Positions 1-8,814 of a stretch of 64,000 bases of DNA are shown here, in pieces (within the stretch, counting starts at the first letter, position 1; every line of letters begins with the position of its first letter). This stretch comes from Amaricoccus macauensis_A. Lineage in GTDB: Bacteria > Pseudomonadota > Alphaproteobacteria > Rhodobacterales > Rhodobacteraceae. The stretch is from assembly GCF_049800915.1 (NCBI RefSeq), contig NZ_JBNAFY010000001.1, positions 124,001 through 188,000 of the forward strand. The letters are read 5' to 3'. The position numbers and the translations under genes are program-made. The notes below the pieces were generated by a model. That model was not told where the DNA came from. It worked only from the letters and a program-made list of their open reading frames with translations, and did no database searches.

Positions 1-634
1 CAGGGTTGCTAGGCAGGAACGGAAAAGAGATGCCACAGGCCTCCGGGGCGGTGGCCGTGCGGGTGCCGCAACGGTAGGGAAGCCCCGCGATGATCGCACC
101 GGAGGAGAAAACCTCCGGGTAGGTCGCCAGCATCACCGCGGTCATGCCGCCGCCGGCGGAGAGGCCGTTGACGAAGATGCGGTCCTCGTCGATTTCCATG
201 TCTTCGACCGCTGTGGAGATCATCTGGCGGATGGAGAGCGCCTCGCCGCTGTCGCGCGTCGAGTCGCGGACTTCGGCGAAGTTGAAGCAGGACGTGGGAT
301 GGTTGCGTCCGTTGGGATCGAAGATCGGACCGGGACCGAGCTGCTGTTCGGGGAAGAGAAGCGCGAAACCGCCCCTGTCCGCTTCCGCCTGCCAGCCGCT
401 ATGCTCGAAATAGCCCGGAGCGGACTGGTTGCAGCCGTGAAGGACCACGACCAGAGGCGCACCTTCGCCCAGCCTAGCGGGCCGGTAGGAATACATGCGC
501 AGATTGCCGGGGTTCGACCCAAAATCTTGTGTCTCGGAAAAGGTGCCGGAGATTGCGGCCGGCGCCGTGGAAAGGGAGGCGAGACATGCGAACGCGAGCG
601 GACTCGCGGCGAAAGGTAATCTCGAGAACATCAT
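1..634 (-). CDS. PHB-depolymerase-family esterase, 3' end outside window
   Basis: Reading the minus strand gives a continuous frame from an ATG-ATG pair (634 or 631) to the window edge. A hydrophobic N-terminus ending near TAPAAIS looks like a Sec signal peptide. The body carries the oxyanion motif LVVVLHGCNQ and the nucleophile elbow NGLSAGGGM, both typical of the extracellular poly(3-hydroxybutyrate) depolymerase / feruloyl-esterase (LpqC) family. The catalytic Asp and His would lie beyond position 1 and cannot be checked. A GGAG lies 4-7 bases before the two ATGs; the spacing favours 631. Substrate could be PHB oligomers or another polymeric ester. The family is clear, the substrate is inference. 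Confidence 0.85.
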   Translation of the reverse strand, partial: MMFSRLPFAASPLAFACLASLSTAPAAISGTFSETQDFGSNPGNLRMYSYRPARLGEGAPLVVVLHGCNQSAPGYFEHSGWQAEADRGGFALLFPEQQLGPGPIFDPNGRNHPTSCFNFAEVRDSTRDSGEALSIRQMISTAVEDMEIDEDRIFVNGLSAGGGMTAVMLATYPEVFSSGAIIAGLPYRCGTRTATAPEACGISFPFLPSNP

Positions 635-1032
635 TCGGCTCCAAGGGATCGGTGCAAATGGCAGAGGGGAATCACTGGGAAATCCTGTGCCGCGCCCGTC
701 CAATTCGGGCTTCGACACGGGTAAAAGGATAGCGCAGGGGCTTCTGATCGCAAACCGATTTCGATTTCCCCCAGCCGTGAGGCCTCTGTGCCACCTGACC
801 CTGCGGTGCAGTGAAAACAGGACTTTTCGCCTTTAACGGGAATCGTTTGCTAACAATCTACTAACAGCAGGTTGTGGACACATTGCTGTCAACCACAATA
901 TGTGGTCGCAATGCGCAATAAATCCGTTGCGACTCGGAGCGCTTTGGCATTGTTTGGTGGCAGGCCGCAGGACGGCAACTAGATATGGTGCCGCTCACTA
1001 GATGCACCCAGAACAAGACCAAGGAGCATGAG
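635..1032. other. Intergenic region upstream of nrdJ
   Basis: About 400 bases separate the divergent esterase and nrdJ genes. No convincing ORF is seen. The stretch from 840 to 925 is AT-richer and holds a palindrome (separate entry), so the nrdJ promoter is probably there. I looked for the conserved boxes of a cobalamin riboswitch, expected for a B12-dependent enzyme, and did not find a persuasive set. Confidence 0.5.
892..906. promoter_or_regulatory. NrdR-box-like palindrome
   Basis: ACCACAATATGTGGT has two perfect 6-base arms around ATA, about 125 bases before the nrdJ start codon. Its core CACAATATGTG resembles the NrdR box found ahead of ribonucleotide reductase genes in most bacteria. 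NrdR boxes usually come in pairs and only one clear copy is visible, so the assignment is tentative. Confidence 0.45.
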
Positions 1033-4000
1033 ATGAAGATCGAGCGCAGGTTCACCACGGAAGACAGCGGGGCATACGGTCGGATCGCGTTCAAGACAAC
1101 CGCGTCGGAGATCCGCAACCCGGACGGATCGGTGGTGTTTTCGCTCAAGGACCTGAGCGTTCCGGAGGGCTGGAGCCAGGTTGCAGCGGACGTGCTCGCA
1201 CAGAAATACTTCCGCAAGGCCGGCGTTCCCGCACGCCTGAAGAAGGTGCGCGAGAAAGGCGTTCCCGAGTTCCTGTGGCGCTCCGTGCCCGACGAGAAGA
1301 AGCTCGCAGAACTGCCGGAAGCCGAGCGCTATGTCGGCGAAACGAGTGCGGCGCAGGTCTTCGACCGGCTTGCAGGCGCCTGGGCCTACTGGGGCTGGAA
1401 GGGCGGATACTTCACGACCGAGGCCGATGCGAAGGCCTATTACGACGAGATGCGCTACACGCTGGCGGCCCAGATGGGTGCGCCGAACAGCCCGCAGTGG
1501 TTCAACACCGGACTGCACTGGGCCTATGGCATCGACGGTCCGGCACAGGGCCACTACTATGTCGATTACCAGACCGGCGAACTGACGAAATCCGCTTCCG
1601 CCTATGAGCATCCGCAGCCCCATGCCTGCTTCATCCAGTCGGTCCAGGATGACCTGGTGAACGACGGCGGCATCATGGATCTCTGGACCCGCGAGGCGCG
1701 GCTCTTCAAATACGGTTCCGGCACCGGCACCAACTTCTCGTCGCTGCGCGCAGAGAACGAGAAGCTCGGTGGCGGCGGAAAGTCGTCGGGCCTGATGTCC
1801 TTCCTCAAGATCGGCGACCGGGCGGCGGGCGCGATCAAGTCGGGCGGCACCACGCGCCGCGCGGCGAAAATGGTGATCTGCGACATGGATCACCCCGACA
1901 TCGAGGACTTCATCTCCTGGAAGGTGCTCGAGGAGCAGAAGGTCGCGAGCCTCGTTGCCGGTTCCAAGATCCACCGCGAGCGGCTGGCCGCGATCCTTGA
2001 CGCGGTGCGCGCCTGGGATGGCGATGAGGAAGCCGCCTTCGACCCCACGGTCAACAAGACCCTGAAGACCGCCATCCGCGCGGCCAAGAAGGTTCATGTT
2101 CCGGAAGCCTACATCAAGCGCGTGCTTCAGCAGGCCGAGCAGGGCGTGACGGAAATCGATTTCCGTAGCTACAACACCGATTGGGACTCGGAAGCCTATC
2201 TCACCGTGTCGGGTCAGAACTCGAACAACTCGGTTCGTGTTACCGACGACTTCCTGCGGGCGGTCCGCGAGGATGCGGACTGGGATCTCACGAAGCGCAC
2301 GGACGGCACGGTTGCAAGGACCGTCAAGGCGCGCGACCTGTGGCAGAAGGTGGGTGAGGCGGCCTGGGCCTGCGCCGATCCGGGCGTCCAGTTCCACGAC
2401 ACGATCAACGCCTGGCACACCTGCCCGGAAGACGGCCCGATCCGTGCCTCCAACCCGTGCTCGGAATACATGTTCCTCGACGACACGGCCTGCAACCTTG
2501 CGTCCATGAACCTGCTGACCTTCCTCAAGGACGGGCAGTTCGACGCGAAGGGCTATGTCCATGCGACCCGCATCTGGACCATCACGCTCGAAATCTCGGT
2601 GATGATGGCGCAGTTCCCGAGCCCGGAGATCGCGACGCTCTCCTACAAGTTCCGCACGCTGGGCCTCGGCTACGCCAACATCGGCGGGCTGCTGATGAAC
2701 ATGGGGCTGAGCTACGACAGCCCCGAGGGTCGCGCGCTTTGCGGTGCCCTCACGGCCGTCATGACCGGTGAGGCCTATGCGACCTCAGCCGAGATGGCGG
2801 GCGAACTGGGTGCCTTCCCGGGCTACGAGAACAACGCGGCGCACATGCTGCGGGTCATCCGCAACCACCGCCGTGCCGCGCAGGGCAACACGGCGGGCTA
2901 TGACGGGCTCGCGGTTCCGCCGGTGCCGCTCGACCATGCCAACTGCAAGGACCGGGCCCTGCTGAACCTCGCGCATTCCGTCTGGGATCGTGCGCTGGAA
3001 CTTGGTGAGAAGCACGGGTTCCGCAATGCGCAGACCACCGTGATCGCGCCCACCGGCACGATCGGGCTGGTGATGGATTGCGACACCACCGGCATCGAGC
3101 CGGACTTCGCCCTGGTGAAGTTCAAGAAGCTCGCGGGCGGCGGCTACTTCAAGATCATCAACCGCTCGGTTCCGGCAGCGCTCGCCACTCTCGGCTACAC
3201 CCAGTCGCAGATCGGCGAGATCATCGACTATGCCGTCGGTCGTGGTTCGCTGACCGACGCGCCCGAGATCAACGCCCGCTCGCTCACCGGCCACGGTTTC
3301 GGCCCGGAGGAGGTGGCAAAGATCGAGGCCGCGCTTCCGACCGCCTTCGACATCCGCTTCGTCTTCAACCAGTGGACCCTGGGCGAGGAGTTCTGCACCC
3401 GTGTTCTCGGCATCCCGGCGGAGGAACTGACCGACCCGGCCTTCGATCTTCTGCGCCATCTCGGGTTCTCGCGCGCCCAGATCGAATCCGCGAACGCCCA
3501 TATCTGCGGCACCATGACGCTCGAGGGCGCCCCGCATCTTCGTGATGAGCACTACGCGGTCTTCGATTGCGCCAATCCCTGCGGCAAGATCGGCACGCGG
3601 TATCTCTCGGTGGAGAGCCACATCCAGATGATGGCCGCGGCGCAGAGCTTCATTTCGGGGGCGATCTCCAAGACGATCAACATGCCCAACGACGCCACGA
3701 TCGACGACTGCAAGGCGGCCTACGAGCTGTCCTGGTCGCTCGGGGTGAAGGCCAATGCGCTTTACCGTGACGGTTCGAAGCTCAGCCAGCCGCTCGCGGC
3801 CTCGCTGATCGAGGACGACGACGAGGAGGATCTCGAGGAAGCGCTGATCGACGCGCCCCAGGGTGAGCGCGCCGCCGTTCTGGCCGAGAAGGTCGTCGAG
3901 AAGGTCATCATCAAGGAGATCCAGCGCTCCAACCGGGTCAAGCTGCCCGAGCGCCGCAAGGGCTACACCCAGAAGGCGATGGTGGGCGGGCACAAGGTCT

Positions 4001-4686
4001 ACCTGCGCACCGGCGAATACGAGGACGGCACGCTCGGCGAGATCTTCATCGACATGCACAAGGAGGGGGCTGCCTTCCGCGCGATGATGAACAACTTCGC
4101 CATCGCTGTCTCTGTGGGGCTTCAGTATGGCGTGCCGCTCGACGAGTTCGTGGAGGCCTTCACCTTCACCCGGTTCGAGCCGGCTGGCATGGTGCAGGGC
4201 AACGACTCGATCAAGAGCGCGACCTCGATCCTCGACTACATCTTCCGCGAGCTGGCGGTGAGCTATCTCGACCGCACGGATCTCGCGCATGTGAAGCCCG
4301 AGGGCGAGAGCTTCGACTATGTCGGCAAGCCGGTCGAGGAGAGCAATGTCGAGGCGGTGGCAAATGCGGAAGTGGCGCAGACCTCGATCGAGATGATCAA
4401 GCACATCTCCTCCACGGGCTATCTGCGCAAGCGTCTGCCGCATGAGCTCATGGTGCTGCAGGGGGGTGCCGGGCTTGCCAGTAGTGCCTCGGCGGTCGGG
4501 GCGGCGGTGTCCTCCACCACCACGACCAAGACGCAGGCAAGCGTGACGGCGCTCGATGCTCGCTCCAAGGCGCGGATGCAGGGCTATGAAGGCGACCCGT
4601 GCGGCGAGTGCGGCAACTTCACGCTGGTCCGCAACGGGACCTGCCTGAAGTGCAACACCTGCGGCTCCACGACGGGCTGCAGCTGA
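1033..4686 (+). CDS. nrdJ: Class II (B12-dependent) ribonucleotide reductase
   Basis: Reduces ribonucleotides to deoxyribonucleotides with adenosylcobalamin as radical source, so it works with or without oxygen. The 1217-aa product has the long form common in alphaproteobacteria. The active-site segment NPCSEYMFLDD has its cysteine near residue 476, and the C-terminal tail is Cys-rich (CGECGNFTLVRNGTCLKCNTCG), expected to shuttle electrons or bind zinc. The start at 1033 is chosen over an in-frame ATG at 985 because AAGGAG sits 6 bases upstream and family homology begins at MKIERRF. It is monocistronic with a hairpin directly after the stop. No class I nrdAB genes are in the window. Confidence 0.97.
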   Translation: MKIERRFTTEDSGAYGRIAFKTTASEIRNPDGSVVFSLKDLSVPEGWSQVAADVLAQKYFRKAGVPARLKKVREKGVPEFLWRSVPDEKKLAELPEAERYVGETSAAQVFDRLAGAWAYWGWKGGYFTTEADAKAYYDEMRYTLAAQMGAPNSPQWFNTGLHWAYGIDGPAQGHYYVDYQTGELTKSASAYEHPQPHACFIQSVQDDLVNDGGIMDLWTREARLFKYGSGTGTNFSSLRAENEKLGGGGKSSGLMSFLKIGDRAAGAIKSGGTTRRAAKMVICDMDHPDIEDFISWKVLEEQKVASLVAGSKIHRERLAAILDAVRAWDGDEEAAFDPTVNKTLKTAIRAAKKVHVPEAYIKRVLQQAEQGVTEIDFRSYNTDWDSEAYLTVSGQNSNNSVRVTDDFLRAVREDADWDLTKRTDGTVARTVKARDLWQKVGEAAWACADPGVQFHDTINAWHTCPEDGPIRASNPCSEYMFLDDTACNLASMNLLTFLKDGQFDAKGYVHATRIWTITLEISVMMAQFPSPEIATLSYKFRTLGLGYANIGGLLMNMGLSYDSPEGRALCGALTAVMTGEAYATSAEMAGELGAFPGYENNAAHMLRVIRNHRRAAQGNTAGYDGLAVPPVPLDHANCKDRALLNLAHSVWDRALELGEKHGFRNAQTTVIAPTGTIGLVMDCDTTGIEPDFALVKFKKLAGGGYFKIINRSVPAALATLGYTQSQIGEIIDYAVGRGSLTDAPEINARSLTGHGFGPEEVAKIEAALPTAFDIRFVFNQWTLGEEFCTRVLGIPAEELTDPAFDLLRHLGFSRAQIESANAHICGTMTLEGAPHLRDEHYAVFDCANPCGKIGTRYLSVESHIQMMAAAQSFISGAISKTINMPNDATIDDCKAAYELSWSLGVKANALYRDGSKLSQPLAASLIEDDDEEDLEEALIDAPQGERAAVLAEKVVEKVIIKEIQRSNRVKLPERRKGYTQKAMVGGHKVYLRTGEYEDGTLGEIFIDMHKEGAAFRAMMNNFAIAVSVGLQYGVPLDEFVEAFTFTRFEPAGMVQGNDSIKSATSILDYIFRELAVSYLDRTDLAHVKPEGESFDYVGKPVEESNVEAVANAEVAQTSIEMIKHISSTGYLRKRLPHELMVLQGGAGLASSASAVGAAVSSTTTTKTQASVTALDARSKARMQGYEGDPCGECGNFTLVRNGTCLKCNTCGSTTGCS

Positions 4687-4697
4687 GGAAATTGGAG

Positions 4698-4731
4698 TTG
4701 GGGCGCGGAACTCCTACCTTCCGCGCCCCAG
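4698..4731 (+). terminator. Terminator hairpin after nrdJ
   Basis: A 10-11-bp perfect stem (GGGGCGCGGA / TCCGCGCCCC) with a 10-base loop begins 12 bases after the nrdJ stop. Only a short T stretch follows, so it is a strong hairpin with a weak U-tract. Confidence 0.75.
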
Positions 4732-4896
4732 CTTTCCCGCATCGATGTGCACAATGCGGGGAAAGCTGTTTCGACCCAGATTTGGGGCGATGGCCTGTTA
4801 GGCCATTATCGAGGCATCAGATCAATGACGTGCACTTTTATACAGGATCTGCCCACAAGAAATGCCAGATTCCTGTTGATAAAAGGAGCCATACAC

Positions 4897-5043
4897 ATGG
4901 CACGTAAGTCAAACAACGAAGTTACGAGCGCAAGAGCAGCCACAGCGGCAAGCAAAGTGCTTCGAAACCCAAGAGCGAGCAAAGCAGCCAAAACTGCTGC
5001 GGCCTCGGCCCTGACACAGAGACCCAACAAGAAATCAAAGTAG
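4897..5043 (+). CDS. Small basic Ala/Lys-rich protein, 48 aa
   Basis: Encodes a 48-residue protein rich in Ala, Lys, Ser and Arg with no Cys, Trp or Tyr. The C-terminal half reads KAAKTAAASALTQ followed by a lysine tail. AAAAGGAG lies 8 bases before the ATG, a good ribosome site. The composition resembles small conserved alphaproteobacterial proteins of unknown function and would suit nucleic-acid binding, but no fold is recognised. It heads an AT-richer islet of three tiny genes on the same strand. Function unknown. Confidence 0.7.
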   Translation: MARKSNNEVTSARAATAASKVLRNPRASKAAKTAAASALTQRPNKKSK

Positions 5044-5082
5044 AAAGCGAGGGGATTCACTAAAGCCAAGGAGTTTTAGAAA

Positions 5083-5337
5083 ATGGGTGTTTCTCATCCT
5101 CTAACCGGTGTGAATCTGAATGTGATAGAATACGAAAGAAAATCGCTCGAGTACGCTGAGGCTGTTACTGCTCACGTTATGAGAATGCAAGGAGAGAAGT
5201 TCTCTCGTATTGCTCATGCGCTTGGCACTAATACTCTCAGAGTCGGTGAAGTCCTGAGGGGGGAAAGGCATCCGACAGCGATTGAAGTTGCGAAGCAACT
5301 CGTAGTTAGTTCGGCACCAAAGCCACACGACGTTTAG
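5083..5337 (+). CDS. Small helix-turn-helix-like protein, 84 aa
   Basis: Product of 84 aa. Residues ~38-72 (FSRIAHALGTN, then RVGEVLRGERHPTAI) have the spacing of a helix-turn-helix, like resolvase-type or phage-regulator DNA-binding domains. AAGGAG lies about 9 bases upstream of the ATG. The gene follows the 48-aa gene by 39 bases and is clearly AT-richer than nrdJ, with codons rare in the neighbours (TCT, GTT, AGA). No dimerisation or effector domain is visible. A role in controlling a small mobile or addiction-like locus is only a guess. Confidence 0.65.
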   Translation: MGVSHPLTGVNLNVIEYERKSLEYAEAVTAHVMRMQGEKFSRIAHALGTNTLRVGEVLRGERHPTAIEVAKQLVVSSAPKPHDV

Positions 5338-5454
5338 CAGTTTTCGGGAGAGACAGTTGAAGACATTGAGGCGCGGTTGAAACCGCGCTTCGCAAGGCCA
5401 GAAAACAAGCCGCAAAAAATCGAGCAGAATGGCGGCGAGAACGGAAGAGAACCG

Positions 5455-5610
5455 ATGGCGACACAATATCGAACAAAGACCAGCGATGTCAGAAAGGCAG
5501 ATGCCGGGCTTTATAGCAATCAGCGGCATTCGCGAGCGGATTTCGACCATCTTCTCGGGATGATCCAGCTGAACATGTTTGACTGCAAGCAAGACCCCGT
5601 CGAGCAGTAA
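5455..5610 (+). CDS. Hypothetical 51-aa protein, duplicated at 27.7 kb
   Basis: A short frame starting at ATG 5455 after GGAAGAG encodes 51 aa with the segment RHSRADFDHLLGMIQ. A second copy of this DNA lies at 27647-27863. From the third line of the gene onward the frame, stop codon and roughly 90% of bases agree by hand count, but near the start copy B has a 2-base net deletion that breaks the frame. A rho-independent terminator follows 40 bases after the stop. In-frame extension to 5377 is possible. The conserved unit could instead be a noncoding RNA with a terminator. Confidence 0.45.
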   Translation: MATQYRTKTSDVRKADAGLYSNQRHSRADFDHLLGMIQLNMFDCKQDPVEQ

Positions 5611-5650
5611 GAACGGAAACGCAGTCCAAGACGGGGGAATGCAAACTACA

Positions 5651-5677
5651 AGAGGCCCAACCGGGCCTCTTTTTTTT
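5651..5677 (+). terminator. Strong rho-independent terminator
   Basis: AGAGGCCC / GGGCCTCT form a perfect 8-bp stem around an AACC loop, followed by eight T in a row. This is the clearest intrinsic terminator in the window. Confidence 0.93.
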
Positions 5678-6089
5678 ATGCAGCCGGGCACTGGGGTGCG
5701 TGGCGAAGGCCCGCAGGCGGCCAGAGATGCCGTGTAGATGCTCTGGTTCAGGGATTTAGCCGCGCATTTTACCGAAAGTGGTTACGACCGCTGAATTGAG
5801 TTCGCCTCTTGGAATTGGTCTGGCCAGCAAGAAATTCCATTCCGAGACCGCGCAACCCGCTAATAAAAATAAAAAAATTGATTCTCCCAATTCAAAAGAT
5901 CAGAAGTATCTCAAATTATACACATAAACTGTGTCTCGCCAAGGCGGCTTTCTATTGTGGCCAGATGTGCGCATCTTCTCGCTTCGAGCAGGAGGACTTG
6001 CCGCAAAGGCGCTTAAGCGCACCCGGCAGGGTTCTGGCGAGAAAAATGTGTCTGGGTGGCACGTATACTCGAAAGTGGGGGATTTGCGA
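5678..6089. other. Leader region of the RTX protease gene
   Basis: No gene is seen between the terminator and the protease. From about 5855 to 5930 the sequence is strongly AT-rich (AATAAAAATAAAAAAATTG; CAAATTATACACATAAACT) and probably holds the promoter. If translation really began at the in-frame ATG 5931, the last 160 bases would be coding, but that extension has no match to the family. Confidence 0.5.
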
Positions 6090-8774
6090 GTGTGCGAACA
6101 TAATGGGTGTGAAGAGTTGTGCTCCGTTTGCGAGGCTCCCGTTCGGCTTGCGGTGCTCGATACGGATGGAAGCCCCATTGATGCGGCAGGGAGTGTTCTG
6201 ACGCCGGCGCCCATCGCGCCGACGACCGGGGATCTTTCCGGTCTTCTCTCCGGAAGCTACTGGGGCTCGAACGAGATCTCGTTCGGGTTCACAACAAGCC
6301 TGCTCGATTATGTCAGCCTCGACGCGCCCAATTCCGAACTCCTGACTTTTTCCGAGTTGGGGGATGGCGGCAAGGAGATCTTCCGCGACGCGCTCTCTCA
6401 CTGGGATGAGGTATCCGGACTGAACCTCACCGAGAGCGGCTCGCCTGGCTCGGCGGAAATTCGCATCGCGGCATCGACAGCCCCGCTTACGGCCTGGGCC
6501 TATGTGCCGAGCCTCGACTGGGCCGGCGGTGGAGACATCTGGGTCGATCCGGAGGAGATCACCCCTTACGCAGACGATGTCCGTGGGGCTACCGGGGCGG
6601 TCGGAACCTATGCCCATCTCACCGCCATGCACGAAGTCGGCCATGCCTTGGGCATGGAGCACCCCCATGAAGGGACGAGCCTGGGCGCGGCCTACGACAG
6701 CATTGAATACTCGGTGATGAGCTACAAGTCCTATGTAGGGCACGATGGCGGCGGATATACCAACGAGACCCACGGCTTCGCGCAATCGCTAATGATGCTT
6801 GATATCGCGGCGATCCAATCGATCTATGGCGCCGACTATACCACACGCTCGGGCGATACGACCTACAGTTTCAATCCCGCAACCGGCGAGATGCTGGTCG
6901 ATGGGGTCTCCCATGCTGTTCCGGCGGAGAACAGGGTCTTCCGCACGCTGTGGGATGGGGGCGGCTACGACACGCTCGATTTCGCCACCTACACCAGCAG
7001 TATCAGCGTTAACCTCAATCCCGGCGAAGCGACGGATCTTGATACTGGCGGGATCGGTCAAAAATCTCGGCTGGGCTACGAGGCGGGTAACTGGGTCTAT
7101 GCATCGGCCAATATCTACATGTCGCTGCTTTTCCAGAATGACACGCGCAGTCTGATTGAATCCGTCATATGCGGTGGCGGCGACGATGTCCTGATCGGGA
7201 ACAGTGCGGACAATCTGCTCTGCGGTGGCCTGGGTCTGGACACATACACGCTCGGTTCGGGCAATGACACGATCCGCGGTTCGATTGCGGAGGTCATCGG
7301 CGATATCGTGACCGATTTCAGCGCGGGTGATCAGGTCGTGGTGACCGATATCGGCGCGAACCAATCGACCGAAGTTGGCGCAGACGGGGTGATCCGTCTC
7401 GTTGAGGGTTCCAGTGGGGATGACACGGGAGGCGGTACAGACCCGGATGTCGGGGGCGATCCCGGCGATGAGGAGGGCAGCGGTGATACTGACAACGATC
7501 CGGGATACGATTTCACGGATGATGGGGGCCTGACCGTCCGGCTAACCGGCAAGCGGGATCGCTATGAGTCCCATTCCGAGGATGGCCAGACCGTTCTCGG
7601 GATGGAGGGCACGGACAAGATCAGAACCGGGGCAGGGGACGATCGTATCGTTGCCGATGGCGGCAACGACAATGTCTTTGCGGGCGCGGGGAACGATACC
7701 GTTGAAGGCGGAGCCGGCAACGACCGGTTGAATGGCGAACTCGGCGATGACGTCATGTTCGGGGGTGGCGGACGTGACAACATGCGGGGAGGAGAGGGTC
7801 ACGATCTGCAATATGGAGAGGCCGGGGATGACCTGCTTTCCGGCAATGACGGGAACGACAGCCTCTCGGGAGGCGACGGCAAGGATCGGCTGGACGGCGG
7901 GCGCGGAACCAATGTTCTCTATGGCGGCGACGGGAATGACCGCCTCGTTGGCCGAGAGGGGGATGATCTCCTCTATGGAGGTAACGGTTCGGATGAACTC
8001 GCGGGGGGCAAGGGCAACGATACCTTCGTGTTCCATGTAGACGATGTTGGAACCGACACGATTCGCTTCGACTCCGGATCGGACATCATCGAGATCAACG
8101 GTTTTTCCGGAGGACTCGACGATCTGAACTTTTCGGACGGCCGGAAGGGCGTGACTATCGATTTTGGGGGGAGCGGAAGCATCCTCGTTCTTTCCAAGAA
8201 GGAAGAGGATTTCCAGGAAAGTGATTTCTCGTTCCATGCTGGAACCAACACGGCCCGCGAGCTTTCACCCGTTCCCCTGAGCGAAGTCGGCGTTTCGAAT
8301 GCCACAATGACAAATTTGACGGACGGCGATGACGCGCTCAGCCTGACGAGCATCAAGACCGGCATGAAATTCAACCTTCGAGGCGGCGACGACAAGCTGA
8401 GTGCAAGCAGAGGCAACGACACGATCAATGGCGGAGCGGGGGACGACACGATCAAGGCCGGTAGTGGCGATGACGTCATTCTTGGAGGGAGCGGGGAGGA
8501 CGAACTCTTCGGGCAGGGTGGCAATGACGTTTTCGTTTTCCGCGCCAGGGATATCTCGACCGGATCGACAGAGTTCGACAAGATCCTCGATTTCAGATGG
8601 CGCGATGACACCATCCGCCTGGAAGGTTTCGATGACAGTTCGGTGGGCGATCTCGAATTCACCATCCACAACAGGAAACTTCAGATAGTCGTTGATGACA
8701 AACAGACCATCTGGCTCAAGACGTTGCGGGATGAATCGGTTTTCGTCGCCAACGACCTCATCGATTTCGTGTAA
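6090..8774 (+). CDS. Serralysin-like (M10B) RTX zinc metalloprotease
   Basis: Secreted zinc endopeptidase of the serralysin type. From the chosen GTG start (894 aa) the zinc motif HEVGHALGMEH spans residues 181-191 and the Met-turn SVMSY is at 208-212, both intact. A peptidase M10 C-terminal region follows, then an acidic Gly/Asp linker (~440-480) and two separate blocks of calcium-binding GGxGxD repeats (~500-650 and ~760-820), ending DLIDFV, a typical uncleaved type I secretion signal. GTG 6090 follows GGGGGA by 7 bases and gives the Cys-rich N-terminus MCEHNGCEELC; an ATG at 5931 is the alternative. It faces the secretion operon tail to tail across 100 bases, so it may use that transporter. 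Confidence 0.93.
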   Translation: MCEHNGCEELCSVCEAPVRLAVLDTDGSPIDAAGSVLTPAPIAPTTGDLSGLLSGSYWGSNEISFGFTTSLLDYVSLDAPNSELLTFSELGDGGKEIFRDALSHWDEVSGLNLTESGSPGSAEIRIAASTAPLTAWAYVPSLDWAGGGDIWVDPEEITPYADDVRGATGAVGTYAHLTAMHEVGHALGMEHPHEGTSLGAAYDSIEYSVMSYKSYVGHDGGGYTNETHGFAQSLMMLDIAAIQSIYGADYTTRSGDTTYSFNPATGEMLVDGVSHAVPAENRVFRTLWDGGGYDTLDFATYTSSISVNLNPGEATDLDTGGIGQKSRLGYEAGNWVYASANIYMSLLFQNDTRSLIESVICGGGDDVLIGNSADNLLCGGLGLDTYTLGSGNDTIRGSIAEVIGDIVTDFSAGDQVVVTDIGANQSTEVGADGVIRLVEGSSGDDTGGGTDPDVGGDPGDEEGSGDTDNDPGYDFTDDGGLTVRLTGKRDRYESHSEDGQTVLGMEGTDKIRTGAGDDRIVADGGNDNVFAGAGNDTVEGGAGNDRLNGELGDDVMFGGGGRDNMRGGEGHDLQYGEAGDDLLSGNDGNDSLSGGDGKDRLDGGRGTNVLYGGDGNDRLVGREGDDLLYGGNGSDELAGGKGNDTFVFHVDDVGTDTIRFDSGSDIIEINGFSGGLDDLNFSDGRKGVTIDFGGSGSILVLSKKEEDFQESDFSFHAGTNTARELSPVPLSEVGVSNATMTNLTDGDDALSLTSIKTGMKFNLRGGDDKLSASRGNDTINGGAGDDTIKAGSGDDVILGGSGEDELFGQGGNDVFVFRARDISTGSTEFDKILDFRWRDDTIRLEGFDDSSVGDLEFTIHNRKLQIVVDDKQTIWLKTLRDESVFVANDLIDFV

Positions 8775-8814
8775 TCTTCGCTCCTGAAGGATGCCTCGTT
8801 GTCGGAGATTGCTG

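Larger units (their letters stand above)
5455..5677 (+). repeat. Dispersed repeat, copy A
   Basis: This ~220-base unit, from the small ORF start through its terminator, recurs in the same orientation at 27647-27863. Long exact blocks such as CAATCAGCGGCATTCG and CATGTTTGACTGCAAGCAAG are shared. Similarity ends near the ATG on one side and just after the T-tract on the other, so the unit copied looks like one transcription unit. Confidence 0.85.

Noticed and set aside
635..1032. Cobalamin riboswitch ahead of nrdJ
   Set aside because: Expected from the enzyme type in some phyla, but the conserved boxes could not be recognised by eye.
979..4443. Minus-strand frames of 527 and 552 codons opposite nrdJ
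   Set aside because: Shadows of a high-GC coding gene; no motifs, while nrdJ on the plus strand is unmistakable.
5101..5691. 196-codon minus-strand frame across the small-gene islet, partly matched in copy B
   Set aside because: Similarity between copies follows from the DNA duplication. The terminator and ribosome sites fit plus-strand transcription.
7600..8540. Tandem DNA repeats in the protease gene
   Set aside because: These are ordinary RTX nonapeptide codons, explained by the protein.
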